This document shows positions 33,221-43,780 of a stretch of 64,000 nucleotides of DNA, in pieces. The number at the start of each line of letters is the position of its first letter. The first letter of the stretch is position 1. The notes below the pieces were generated by a model. The model ran no database searches and had not been told where the DNA came from. It saw nothing but the letters and a program-made list of their open reading frames with translations. The stretch comes from Parietichytrium sp. I65-24A (taxonomy: Eukaryota > Sar > Bigyra > Thraustochytrida > Thraustochytriidae): NCBI GenBank assembly GCA_012862575.1, contig BLSF01000036.1:394574-458573 (forward strand), in the 5' to 3' direction. The position numbers and the translations under genes were made by a program.

Positions 33221-33411
33221 TCCCGGAGTCTATCGCGAGCAGGACGGCGCTGTTTTGCTCGTTCCGCACTTGCCTCCCAGTCTCGCGGCTCTCGTGGCGG
33301 TGTAACGGGATTTGTGACACTCTGACACCACGTATTGTAGCTTGTCTGACACATTCTGACACTGTCGCTACCAACGAACAGTGCGAACGATTGAGTTCAA
33401 ACTAAAAGGTA

Positions 33412-33979
33412 TCATAACAAACACATAATGCATAGTTCGGCATCGCGCCGCCTCAGTGGCAAAAAGTAGGTCAGTTTTGAAATGAATCGAATCATGATGT
33501 TCCTCGCGCCGTTGATGTCCCTTGGAAATGTAAAGGATTTACATTGTTTGCAATCGTATGTGTCAGATCCTCCAAGTTTCCGATCCAGGTTTCCGCAATT
33601 CCCACAAGTCATAGACGTATAGACGTATACGCTTCATCGCACATTATGACCGTCGTTTTGAGGGTCACTTTCGCTTTATTGATGAGCATTTGTCTGAACC
33701 CAACGTGTCTCCATCCCAACATGGCCCGAACAGTTTTCTTTCCAATTTTGCGCCGGCGGTTTGGGTTATCCTTCACAGCGACCATTTTCGATGATTCGAA
33801 TTTGGGCAAAAGGATTACTTTGTAGGTCGAGACGAGAAATTTGCAAAGAGCCTGGTGAAGTGGTTAACTTGGTTTTTGTTTCTCCACAGAAGCTTCTCGC
33901 AGGCCGCTTTCATTTTCATCCGTTTCACTAACCCACGTTCATTATCTAGCTCTTGTTCAAAAAAATCTGACTGGTGATA
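33412..33979 (-). pseudogene. Decayed TnpB/Fanzor-family RNA-guided nuclease gene, C-terminal half
   Basis: TnpB (prokaryotes) and Fanzor (eukaryotes) are transposon-carried RNA-guided DNA nucleases. Three consecutive minus-strand segments align to the family in order. 33979-33843 holds a basic helical part. 33842-33613 holds VILLPKFESSKMV, then KKTVRAML and FRQMLINKA, ending in CDEAYTS with the RuvC-II Glu. 33612-33412 holds the zinc ribbon CGNCG then CKQC, and RDINGARN with the RuvC-III Asp. The frame breaks twice. A single base appears missing near 33838-33843, and between the last two segments an 8-bp unit ATAGACGT is duplicated (33611-33618 and 33619-33626 on the plus strand). The RuvC-I Asp and N-terminal half are absent, with a TAG at 33982-33980. 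No transposon ends recognised. Confidence 0.88.
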
Positions 33980-34688
33980 CTAGTGATGCTGGTGCGAGAA
34001 GCACGTCAGAGAAAAATTTTTCTTTGTTCTCAAAATGGAAAAAAGCAGTAAATGAAAATAGAAGATGAGAACTCGCGAATTGCGAACCTTTTGGTTTCGA
34101 TGTTTTCCGAGAAGGCGCGACCGGTTCGATGGCTTTTCCGCACTTGGAGAAAGAAAAGGCGTTGGGTACCGGTACGGTAGCGAGAGAGTAAATTTAACTC
34201 CGCGAGCACGACAAGTTGCGGACGCGGGAACAGCTAGCCTACTTTGTTCTCTTCTATGGTCACGCGATGTGGATACGAGAGGACACAGATGTACACTTAA
34301 GCCGGTGCTCGTGCATCCAGACTGAGCTTATTTGTCCCAGCACGTCTACGCTGAGAATGTGATGAAAAAAAATTCGAGTTTGATAAGAAAAAATAGATTT
34401 GTTGGACAATAGTCAGCGCAGCAGTCGCTAGCTGGGATTTACGCAGAAGCCCATCGAAGGAGTGCGAAAAAGCGCATGTGCTGGAATAGCGCTGCCACAC
34501 GTGGGGCATGGGCAAGAGCCAAGTTGTAAATTGGTATTGGTCTAGCACGTTTCGGTACAAACAAGCGATCATGCGTGACCGGGACGGTTACAGGAATCAT
34601 ACAGAGGGCAGGAAGTTGGTCAGTTTGGTCAATGAGTGGCTCGCTAGGCCACACATTCGCTCACAGAAAATACACGCCTGAGAGACGT
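33980..34688. other. Spacer between Fanzor relic and Ser/Lys-rich gene
   Basis: No gene supported. The missing 5' half of the Fanzor-family gene would lie here but I see no matching sequence. GTACCGGTACGG occurs near 34166-34177. Confidence 0.5.
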
Positions 34689-35579
34689 CTAAGCTGTGGC
34701 ACCGACGAGACGAGCTTCGTTTCCGAAATCAAGCTCGTTTATCGAGGCCTTGCGCCCAAGAAATGGGATCCAGTGTGATTTGGGGGAAAGGAACTTGAAA
34801 TCGACACCGCCTGGGTAGTAAGGGTTGCTCTTGAGCTCCCTCACACGGCGTTCTTCGTCCTTCTTCTCCTGCTTGGCGCGTATCTTAGCAGCCTTCTCCG
34901 CTTGCTTTTCGGGGGTCTCCTTCCTGAAACTTAGACGCTTGCTCTGACTAATGATGGACTTTTTAATCGAGGTGGATTTTGCCTTCTTCTCCTTATCACG
35001 CCGAGAGGCCGAGAGCTTGGAATCTCCTTCACTCTCGTTGCCGCTGTCCTTTGCCGAACGACCTCCGGAAAGCAGCCGTGAGAAGCGCACGCTCAGCCGG
35101 GAGCCTTTGGACTTTTCGCTTTTCTCAGACTTCTTGTGCGCCACCTTGGGAGCTTTCTCTTTGGTTCCAGGTCTTGGAATATTGAAGGAATCATATTCAT
35201 CAGAGTCTGCATCGATCTGAACCTCAACGTCGGGGTTCAGGTTGGACTCTACAGCGATATCGTCAGAGTATACATCATCGATGCTTGCGCGACTCGCCTT
35301 TGACGCTACCGTCGACCTCCCTGGGCTTTCACCGGTACGGTCTGAATATCCGGACTTTCTTGATCGCTGACCGTGACTCTTTCGCTTCTCCGTGGCCCAC
35401 GCCACAGGGTCCTGGATGGCGCTGTTGCCTGCTTCGAATGTCTCGCGGTGGCCCTTTTCACTAGGGTCTACTTCGCCGTCAGGCTCTACGGCCTTTCCAT
35501 TCGTCCCGCGCGACGAGTCAAAAGGGTCGACCTCCTTCTTTTCGCCGCGCTTCTTACTACTCCTCAGCAACCTCCTCAT
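34689..35579 (-). CDS. Ser/Lys-rich low-complexity protein, unknown function
   Basis: 296 residues from the ATG at 35579 (MRRLLRSSKKRGEKKE). The sequence is dominated by Ser, Lys, Arg and Asp/Glu and is predicted to be largely disordered. It has a short acidic stretch (EVQIDADSDEYDSF, about 125-138), repeated KSEKSEKSK-type basic motifs, and a possible coiled segment near 225-250 (EKQAEKAAKIRAKQEKKDEE). The last ~45 residues are more ordered (NPYYPGGVDFKFL, SHWIPFLGRK) and could be the functional module. No domain, signal or membrane segment recognised. The long open frame and coherent codon use support a real gene; the product is hypothetical. Confidence 0.7.
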   Translation of the reverse strand: MRRLLRSSKKRGEKKEVDPFDSSRGTNGKAVEPDGEVDPSEKGHRETFEAGNSAIQDPVAWATEKRKSHGQRSRKSGYSDRTGESPGRSTVASKASRASIDDVYSDDIAVESNLNPDVEVQIDADSDEYDSFNIPRPGTKEKAPKVAHKKSEKSEKSKGSRLSVRFSRLLSGGRSAKDSGNESEGDSKLSASRRDKEKKAKSTSIKKSIISQSKRLSFRKETPEKQAEKAAKIRAKQEKKDEERRVRELKSNPYYPGGVDFKFLSPKSHWIPFLGRKASINELDFGNEARLVGATA

Positions 35580-36059
35580 CCTGGCAGCCAAAGTTCTGCT
35601 CGTATGCTACACCACACCTCGGTCTTTGCGCCACCTACAAGCTCGATGCGCAAGCACCTAGCCCGATTTCTATTTCGCAGCACCCGCACCACCAGCTGCC
35701 AGCCCCCACGTGCCCCGAAACACTTGCAGTCGTGACAGCCCAATCCCACAGCAGTCCAGTACAGAGCAGAGCAGTGCAAACAGAGAGCTTGTGCAAGACA
35801 ATAGCGGCAAATGTCTCGCCACTGCCACTGCCGCTGCGCTCCGTGCTCTCTCCGGCCTCACTAGACTCACTTCCGTCTGTGTTGCTTCCTTCCTGGCTTC
35901 CTTCCTTCCCTCTCTCCCTCTATCTCCCTCTTCTGCTTTTGCTGCTTCCGTCTCCCCTACTCTATCTACTCTCACTCACCACACTGCTATGTCCGAGTCT
36001 CCCTCCACCTCTCTCCTACTCTCCTACTCTCTCTCTCTCTCTCTCTCTCTCTTAGCGGT

Positions 36060-36097
<38 letters not shown>

Positions 36098-38463
36098 GCT
36101 TGGACAGAGAGAGACGGATAATAATGATGAATGAATGATGTGAACATTGCGAACGTGTGTGTGTGCGACAGTTTGTGCAAAGGAGGCGTAGGCGAATGGT
36201 TATTGGTGCTGTAGTGCTGTAGTGCGGTAGTGCGATGGTGCCGTGGTGCTAGCCAGTGTGGAGGATGGACTGGGATGGTTCTATGGCTCAGTAGCGGATG
36301 GGTAGAAGGAGTGGTGGGATGCAGCTGGAATGTGCAGTAAGTTCTGGCGCCGTGAGTGAGAGAGTGGAGTGAGTGAGTGAGTGTGCTATAATGGAGGCGT
36401 GCCTGAGCGAAAAGGAATGAACGAATGAGCGTTTGTCTATGAGTGCCTGGTAAGTGAAGGTTTTTCCCTCCACTTTGATTGATTTCTCAATAAGTAAATC
36501 ATTACTTTCTAAACTGCAAACTAACAACAACTATCTCTACCAGCTAGGCGAGACTCTACAGCCTGAGGCTTCTTTTTGTTAGCAGTACCGACAGTGCGCA
36601 CTAGCCGTCAGTACTCAAGTACACATCTTTTCTGAACAGAGTTGTGAAAATGTTCATTGAAAATGGAAATGATAATTGACAATTGACTGTGAACATGAAG
36701 AATGCGCGCGAGATACAGACGCAATGGAGACGGCGCACGGAAAGGAGTCATGAGAGCCCGTGAGAGCCCGTGAGAGGCCCCAGTTTGGCCGGGTTCAGGT
36801 TAGTTTCGTTTCGCGCGACTCAGAGGTCGTTTCAAGCTTTTCTGTAGTGTCATCGCTTTGTCATGGCTTTGTCATGGAATGGAGTACCAGGTACAGTGGG
36901 CAGGCACTCCCAGCCGCACAGTATTGTTGCTGCGAGCGCGAGGAAGGAGTGGGAAAATGTGGAGGAAGGAGGGAGGTGGACGAAGACCGAGGACAACGGG
37001 GGACCGAAGACTGAAGCCCACGCGATCGTTTACTACTTCGCAAGGCAAAAACTACCTTGGACGCCGTCTCGCAGCACCGTATTTTCGCGGAAATGCCCCA
37101 TCGCGCGAGCCTAGTTGCACAACCTGCCACGTGAGTCATATCTCGGAAACCCCGACGATGTGCGAGCACAAGCCGTGTGGGGACTCTTCCACTCTGGGAG
37201 TAACGATGCTACTGAGACTACTGAGAGTGATTTTGACTGCCTGCCACAGTGGCCACAGTCATGGTTGTACGGTACTGGTAGCAACTCACGGCCACGACCT
37301 CGCAAGTTTGGCGGCGATGGACGCGATGCGTTGGACAATATCATACTAACAATGAGGAAGGCTTGATGCTGGGGAGCTGCCTTTCGTCCTTTCTTTCTTG
37401 CTCGCTTTTGCAGTGGCAGTGAGAGTGACAGCGAGTCTGCACGCCTCTATCCATAGCTTGTCCATCTCTCATACACTGGGCCACTGGCCACGGTTGTGAA
37501 TTCGTAAACGCCCTTCTCGAAAATCTTGCACGCTTAGGCCCAGAAGCTTAGTCTTTGAATATCTCTGAGCAAACAACCACTTGAGACTCGAGAAGGATTC
37601 ACTATCCAAAACCCTGCACCACGGTAAAACGTAACACTCCCTATGTTGCCTCCACGTGTACGTGTGTGCACCAGCACGAGGTGTGCGCACTATGGGCGTG
37701 TAGTAGGAGTGAGAAAGAGACCGCTTCTGAGAAGGAGAGAAAGAAGGAAGCGTGTGCAATGACTCGCGGTGAAATAGTCATTTGACGTTTGCTCTGTGTG
37801 CTGGCCGATGTTGAATGGCGCCATGAAATGATGAATGCGAGCCTCAGCTCTTTCGTTGCTCGTTTCGAGTCGAGTCGGGTCGAGTTTATAGTTCTCCGCC
37901 GGGATTCGATTTTGGCGAAAGGTTTGTAGTACTTGATAAATCGATATGATCAGAGTCTGTGAGACTCGGCTTTGGCTCTCATTGTGCTGTTATGAAGGTT
38001 CAGGGGTTGCTGTCAGATCGCTGCTGCGATTCTGAAAGGCAACCTATGTCTCACTCTTTTTTCCCATCGCTTCTGAATTCTGTTTGTTTCCAGTGCCACT
38101 GAGTGAGGCTATTAGCTAACTGACACTAACGAGAGAAAAGTGCGAAAAGTGCGAACCACCTAAGGTGACTTGTTTACAGAATCAGCTGGAATCCATCCGA
38201 GTCCTTGGCTTTCGCCGTGATGACCCGAACCCGATAGCCTCGCAATGCTGCAAGCAGACGAACATGGAACACAGAGAGCGTTCTAAAGAGACTGGCCGCA
38301 CGTACTGGGGCCAAGAAAACTGAGCATTTTCAGACTCGCCGTTCCTCTTATCACAGGATGCCGATATGATTTCATGAAATAAAGAACGTTTGTGTACAAG
38401 TACAAGCAGCCAGGAAAAGTGGTGAAGAGGCATACAGAAAAGAGACAATTGAGCTTTTAGAAA
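35580..38463. other. Large intergenic region, no supportable gene
   Basis: 2.9 kb without a recognisable gene. It contains a CT-run/GA-run hairpin (listed), GTG-rich short repeats near 36205-36250, and GTAC-type motifs near 36582-36625. Overlapping open frames near 36760-37370 on both strands have no protein features. Confidence 0.5.
36027..36094. repeat. (CT)13 - 11 nt - (AG)15 inverted dinucleotide repeat
   Basis: A pure CT run (about 36027-36052) is followed by TAGCGGTGACC and then a pure AG run (about 36064-36094). The two arms are complementary and could fold into a long hairpin or a triplex. It lies in the spacer upstream of the Ser/Lys-rich gene. Confidence 0.88.
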
Positions 38464-39765
38464 TCACTGTTTACCGTTCGTCCGCAACTCGCGAGCCGCA
38501 TTTTCAAAACGTTCCATGCAACCCACCATCTCGTCCAAGACAGCAGGGTCGCTCGGGCTCTTGATGTAATCCGCTGCTTCCTTTTTGCAGACAAGGGAGG
38601 CCATGCAATAGCTCAGAGCCACGCTTGCCTTCTGGCATTCGTTTTCTGTCGAGCAAGTATTTACATTCGCAAAGCAAGATGAGCATTTTTTGCCGATCTG
38701 CTCGGAAAAACTGCGCATCTGTTCCATATCCAGCTTTTCAAAGGACGTTGGACCCTCTGGTTCTGGCGCAGAGGTTTGAGAAGGAGTGGTAACAGCAGCA
38801 ACTTGCTGCTTGGCCTTGGCCAGCAGCGCGTTGTCGGTGAGGTCGAGCTTCTTCACGCGATCAAGGGCAGAGAGAAGTGGAAATTTAAACCTATCAAATA
38901 CGCTCTCGACGGAGTCCAAAGCTGGCCGAGCATCCATTGATATAGACTTGATGGACTTGGCGTCGTGGAGCTCTGGTTTCATGTCCTGTTTGGCGAGCTC
39001 GTCATCAAAGTAAAAGTCGATAATGTAACGCACTTCCTTGCCGTTCCTGTCAATAATCCAGTCATGGCGATCGAATGGTTTTGGGTACCCCATGAAGGTG
39101 GACTTGAACCACGCTTGTGGCGAAATATCGTGAGGCCTGCCCATGAATCGCGAAAGCTTGACTCCATTTGCCTTCTCAAACTCCTCACCATGAAGGCCTT
39201 TCTCCCAGACCAAAACGCTATTCCACGCGCGCTCGTTCATGTTGTTGTGCACGGCGACGATGGTGTCTAGCTCCTTTTCGTCCACGTCCTCAGCCTTCCC
39301 TTTGCGCACCAATGCGTTAAAAAACATTTGCGGCGAAGGGTACTGCCACGTATCGCCCTCCGTACCGCCCTTTGGAATACAGCTTTGAACGCGATTTGTG
39401 TCCAGAGCTCCTTTCTGACCTGGTGCAGGAAGCTGATTCGGGTTGAACGGCATTTGGTTCGTTGGGTCTATTGGTTGTGCGTACACATTGTACTGCTGTC
39501 CAGAGGGTGATTTCCCGTCGTGTTTCACAGGGCATCCTCCCTGTTGTGCAGCAGCCGCATCGTGTTTGACCGGGCAACCTCCCTGCTGCGCCTGAGCTGG
39601 CGCATCATCATGCTTGACCGGGCACTGCGCAGGTGCGTCGTGCTTGACCGGGCACCCCCCTTGGTGCTGCTCACTCACTGCCGCGTCATGCTTCACCGGG
39701 CAAGCCGCGGCTTGCGCCACTGGTGCAGCAGCGCTCGCACTTGCCGTGGAGTTGTTGGACCCCAT
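38464..39765 (-). CDS. Holocytochrome c-type synthase with five CPVKHD motifs and Cys-rich tail
   Basis: HCCS (cytochrome c heme lyase) attaches heme to apocytochrome c in the mitochondrial intermembrane space (System III). 433 residues from the ATG at 39765. The N-terminus carries five copies of CPVKHD, Cys at about 22, 38, 48, 64 and 78; CPV is the heme-regulatory motif of this family, usually found once or twice. The core (about 90-290) has AVHNNMNERAW, where the His is the expected heme ligand (His154 in human), PFDRHDW, and RYIIDFYFDD, all diagnostic. The C-terminal ~80 residues form an extra domain after a Pro/Thr linker, with CSSC, CSTENEC, YCMASLVC and a final GCMERF; this is not part of standard HCCS and may be an intermembrane-space disulfide domain. 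Nothing suggests damage. Confidence 0.93.
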   Translation of the reverse strand: MGSNNSTASASAAAPVAQAAACPVKHDAAVSEQHQGGCPVKHDAPAQCPVKHDDAPAQAQQGGCPVKHDAAAAQQGGCPVKHDGKSPSGQQYNVYAQPIDPTNQMPFNPNQLPAPGQKGALDTNRVQSCIPKGGTEGDTWQYPSPQMFFNALVRKGKAEDVDEKELDTIVAVHNNMNERAWNSVLVWEKGLHGEEFEKANGVKLSRFMGRPHDISPQAWFKSTFMGYPKPFDRHDWIIDRNGKEVRYIIDFYFDDELAKQDMKPELHDAKSIKSISMDARPALDSVESVFDRFKFPLLSALDRVKKLDLTDNALLAKAKQQVAAVTTPSQTSAPEPEGPTSFEKLDMEQMRSFSEQIGKKCSSCFANVNTCSTENECQKASVALSYCMASLVCKKEAADYIKSPSDPAVLDEMVGCMERFENAARELRTNGKQ

Positions 39766-40533
39766 CCCGACGAACGCAACCTAACCTCACCCTCCACGGA
39801 GCACAACACGGAGACAGAAGACGGGCTCAAACCTGTGCGTCAACAGTTGCCAACTGCACGCACGTCTCACGATTCACGTTTAGAGTTTAGCGTTTCGCGT
39901 TTCGCGTTCGCTGTGTCTCACTGCTGGCTGTGTGAGTCGTACCTCCTTCCTTCCGGAAGTCAGGGCCGCGCAGAGCTCTATAACCACACTGACCGAAAAT
40001 TTTACTTACACATGTCTACTTACACGACACGCAAGACAGACAAGCTAGGAGCGGTGGTAGATGGCAGCGAGTTGGTTTGGACTATGGGGAAGGTATGCAG
40101 CACGCTAGACGAAAGCATGGACGACAGCCTGCAGAAAGCGTTCCGCCGGAGAGCGTGGAGCACAAGCGAAATTGGGTTTCATTCATCTAAAGCTAGTCTC
40201 TTCACCTTCGAGACAAAGCAAAGCAAAGCCAGGAAATCTTAGAATAGTTCAGATTCAGAGATACGGAGGGTTTGGCCTTTGGGAGTGATAAGGTGCTTGC
40301 TTCATTTTGGCAGAAATTTTGCAAAAGCCTCTGCGCGTGGGTTGGAATTGTGAGATCGTTCATGTAAAACTCGAGGCGTTCGTTTTTCAATCAATACGTA
40401 CAAAGTAAAAGAAGCTTCCTCATTCGCCCAGCACTGTGCGGGCAGAACCTGCTTATTTGAAGAAAGCAGAATTGCAACCTTGACTTGCGAGGATCCGACT
40501 TTCCAGTTCCTCCCCCGCCCGCGGTGCTCAAAT
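39766..40533. other. Intergenic region
   Basis: No gene supported between HCCS (-) and the first Bap31-like gene (-). Short GTTTAGCGTTTCGCG-like repeats occur near 39885-39910. Confidence 0.5.
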
Positions 40534-41034
40534 TTAGGCTTTCTTGACGAGCTTCACGGCCTCGAATTTCTTCATCAGGGAGTAGTAGCGCTGCAGAACA
40601 ATCCACAAGACACAAGCAGAACCGGAAATCCATGCGTTGCGCTCAGCTGCTAGCAACTTCATGCGTGGGTCCGTGGATTCTCCACCTTCTGCCTTTGAAC
40701 CCTTGTAGTCGTCCTCCCGCTCGTAGATGGACTGCAAGCTCGCCATGAAGGTCAGCACTGAGACCAAAAGGCTTGTCCAAAACAGAGACAATGGCATGCT
40801 TGGGTGAATCTCTTTAAACATGACAGCGTCGCAGAGACGGAGCACCACTTTTCTCATCCCATTCGGGAACGGCAGCATCAGCAAACTCGAGAGAACCACT
40901 GGCGGCGGAAACACCGCATACCTTTAATTTAAAAATTCAAACCACGGCACAAGCTCACGTCAGTTCAGTATCAACGCCTTCCCTCTGCCAGAGAAACCCC
41001 GAGCGACTTACACGAAGACTTTGAAGAACGACAT
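40534..41034 (-). CDS. Bap31-like ER membrane protein, copy 1, two exons
   Basis: Bap31-family proteins are ER membrane chaperones/sorting factors. Predicted join on the minus strand of 41034-41012 (MSFFKVF plus two bases) and 40921-40534, 136 residues. The 90-nt intron begins GTAAGTC and ends TTAAAG; the split Val codon restores KVFVYAVFPPPVVL. There are three hydrophobic segments (about 6-25, 48-65, 102-120). The segment AERNAWISGSACVLWIVLQR corresponds to the conserved third Bap31 segment (RAQRNLYIAGFSLLL in animals). The C-terminal cytosolic coiled coil of animal Bap31 is very short here (ending VKKA). It lies head to head with copy 2; the start codons are about 1.4 kb apart. Confidence 0.8.
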
Positions 41035-42442
41035 TTCTCCAACAACTCCCCTCCTTCTCCTCTTCCTTGTAGCACTTATCGCACAGCGCCCGGCTTCACA
41101 CCCTCGCCTCTCCTCGATATATGCAAGCCAGTTCGCGCCACGAGCAATGTCCAAACGCTCGAGTCCACCCAAATCAGCTTTCTCGCACTCTCCGCGACAC
41201 GATCGCACTTGAGCTTCTCTACTCCAAACGACCCTGGGAATTCCTGTCTGGTGTGCTCCTTCCTCTTTACGTGTGGCTAAAGGTCTACACCTCCGGCTAC
41301 TCCCCTCGAGCACAGAAGCGAAGGTTGCGACGGTTGGCGCGCTTGGTTTTCGAAGTAATTAGTTCACTGACGGTCGCGGTGCATGTCAAATTTCCCAGCG
41401 ATCACATGAACTTATTATGGCTTTTGTTCGTGAAATTCGTGCCATTGTTTCGACCTGACGCGAATATGTTATGTGTTCGTCGGAGTGCTGGAACTCCGGA
41501 CGCTATTGCGCGTCTCCTGTCTCCCGGTACGAAATGAAATGAAACAAACGTAGCCGTTTAAGCCGTGTATGTGTATGTGTAGCACAAGAAAACACTCTGT
41601 GAGCCTCGCCTTTTCAGTCTTTACTGTCAATCCTCACAAGAATGATCGAGATCAGGATCAATGGAAAAATATCCTTTCCGTCCTTTCCTTACTTTCCTTA
41701 TCAAATCTTGTCAGTATACTTTGTTTGCATGCTGCTGCCCAGCGCTAGAACTAGTACACCGTGCTGAATAGTAGGGCGCGTTTCGCTGCGCACTCCAGCA
41801 CAATACTGTTTGCGCTATGTTGCCCTATGCGTTCCGCCCCGTTTCCAGCCTTGGAAAGACAGCGAGGCGGAAGAACGTTCACCAAAGTGCTAGCTAGAGT
41901 ACTAGTGAGCAGAGGCTCAACTCTTTGCTTTGCGTTGGGAACCTCTTCTTCTGAACTCTTGCCAGGGCTATCCTGGAGAAGGGAGGCCAAAGAATGTAAG
42001 CAGCAATAGCGTTTATTAATTAATTATTTTCTAAGTTCCGGATGGATAAAGCATTCCAGAACTCGTGACTACAGGCGCTGCAAAGGACTCCGGAAGTTCT
42101 GAATTCTGATTCCTTCACTTGTTGATGTTGTTCACTGCGCAACTTGTAGAGAGAACAGGACAGCTTGTACAGTAATACCCTGGTACTCGTGTGAGTATCC
42201 TCAAACGTGGGAAACAATGTGGTTTGGATAGATAGAAGATACAAGTAGAGAAAAGTGAGGAGCACATCATGATGATCAGGCGCCAGAACTGTGAAAGAGC
42301 TGAAAGAGCATTCGTACATACCACGAGTGGAGGCAGAGGAACGGAATCTAATCACACGGCAGCGCGCGTTGAGTTGTTGGCAATAGCAGGGGGTCGCACA
42401 GACGGGACAGTGGACTGTCACGAGTAAGGGAAAGGCGGATCA
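41035..42442. other. Divergent spacer between the Bap31-like paralogues
   Basis: No convincing gene. A 138-codon plus-strand frame at 41121 starts with ATG but shows no recognisable features. It holds ACTAGTAC-type motifs near 41749-41757 and 41898-41905. Confidence 0.5.
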
Positions 42443-43041
42443 ATGATGGCTGTGATATCTTTTTTCAAGATCTTCGTGTAAGTGTGGCGGCGAAGCGAAG
42501 CTCTGGACTCTTTGGAGACGCACGGCGTGACTGACGGGCTTCGTATGTTGTTTCTTGTCCTCTTTCGGAACTGAAATGCGCTGGTGGTGCTTGGGCGTAC
42601 AGGTGGGTGTTGTTCCCCCCACCACTGATCCTGACAGCTCTGCTTTTGCTTCCACTGCCGAGGGTGGTAACAAATGCAGTGATTGGGCTGTGCGATGCGG
42701 TGCTCTTCTTTCGCCCGCATCCTCACTTGCCGCTTACGGTGTTCTGGTTGTGCCTGATAGTTTCCATGTTCACCTTCGCGTCATGTCTTCACGGGATGTT
42801 TGAGCGCAGGACTGTCTACGAGGCAGCAAAGAATTCCGGCGGCTCCACAACCGAGCCTCTCATTAAGTTGCTTGCTGAGGAGCGTAACGTCTGGGTTTCA
42901 GCTTGTGCATGCATGCTCTGGATTGTCTTGCACCGCTACCGCAGTCTCATGAAGGCGCACAACATCCTTCAAGCCCGTCTGGAGAACACTGCCAACGAGG
43001 CTCCTGCCACCGTTGGCAAGGCGGAAAAGAAGAAGCAATAA
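42443..43041 (+). CDS. Bap31-like ER membrane protein, copy 2, two exons
   Basis: Predicted join of 42443-42477 and 42603-43041, 157 residues (a second ATG at 42446 is possible). Exon 1 encodes MMAVISFFKIF and two bases of a Val codon. The 125-nt intron begins GTAAGTG and ends GTACAG, in exactly the same phase and place as in copy 1, with a CTGAC in the intron. Residues align throughout with copy 1: LFPPPLILTALLLLP, FERRTVYEAAKNSGG, and AEERNVWVSACACMLWIVL. The tail is longer and ends KKKQ, which fits a KKXX ER-retrieval signal at -3/-4. The shared intron position shows the two genes come from one ancestral gene. Confidence 0.82.
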
Positions 43042-43780
43042 GGAGCAAACGGACATTGCGTCCACCGACAGTAAAAACTCCAAGCAATAATGCACTATGC
43101 CTCAACTTAATTTTCTTATTCAAAACCAAAGCTTGCAATATGTACGTGGGCACTTCGCCAACAAGACCGTTCGCTCTGATTGAACCCGCAAACTGTGCAT
43201 GGCTTCAGAGAGATCGGCGCTCACGAAACGACTTGCAGATACGAGTTAAGCACTCTGATTTTCTTGCACACTTTACAGAGACCAGCACACGCAGCTTCCG
43301 ATGTCTACTTTGAGTACATGAAACACTCCATTGATCAAAGTCTTGCATGCTTTACTATTCTTCAATTGCACTGGCGCTACGTTCTTCAGCAGTTACTTTT
43401 GAACCAGCTGTAAATCTTCCACCTCCGCATCTCGAACGTCTGCTTCACTCAATCACCAGCTCAGCCGCTCGAGGCTCGACGTCCACAATTCCTTTGTGCA
43501 AACGAAATTGCCTTTGACATACTCAAGTCCAGTGCAAAACCAAATGCAGTACTATTGGGTAGACACAGGACCACAACACCACACGGACGTCCACATAAAT
43601 CTGTTCTCACGAGCGAGTACCTCGCAATTCACTCCTGCGGACCCTTCAGGTGTGGGGTGTGGGGTGTGGGGTGTGGAGAGCAGGGACGGACAGTGGCGTG
43701 GAGAGTTAGAGAGGTAGAGAGGTAGAGAGGTAGAGAGGAGGCGGAAGAGAGAGAGAGAGAGAAAGAGAGAGACTGCCACA
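43042..43780. other. Intergenic region upstream of HisRS
   Basis: No gene supported. It ends in a series of tandem repeats immediately before the HisRS start (listed). Confidence 0.55.
43648..43773. repeat. Cluster of GGTGTGGG, GAGGTAGA and GA repeats
   Basis: Three short tandem arrays lie in series: about four units of a 7-bp GGGTGTG repeat (43650-43676), four to five units of an 8-bp GAGGTAGA repeat (43708-43738), and a GA run (43747-43773). The array ends only a few bases before the HisRS ATG, so it is probably transcribed as leader. Confidence 0.85.

Noticed and set aside
36858-37349. 163-codon frame with several Cys and His
   Set aside because: No conserved spacing, overlapping frames on all strands, and biased spacer composition.
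41121-41537. 138-codon ATG frame between the Bap31-like genes
   Set aside because: No domain, and it overlaps the likely promoter region of both genes; protein character is weak.
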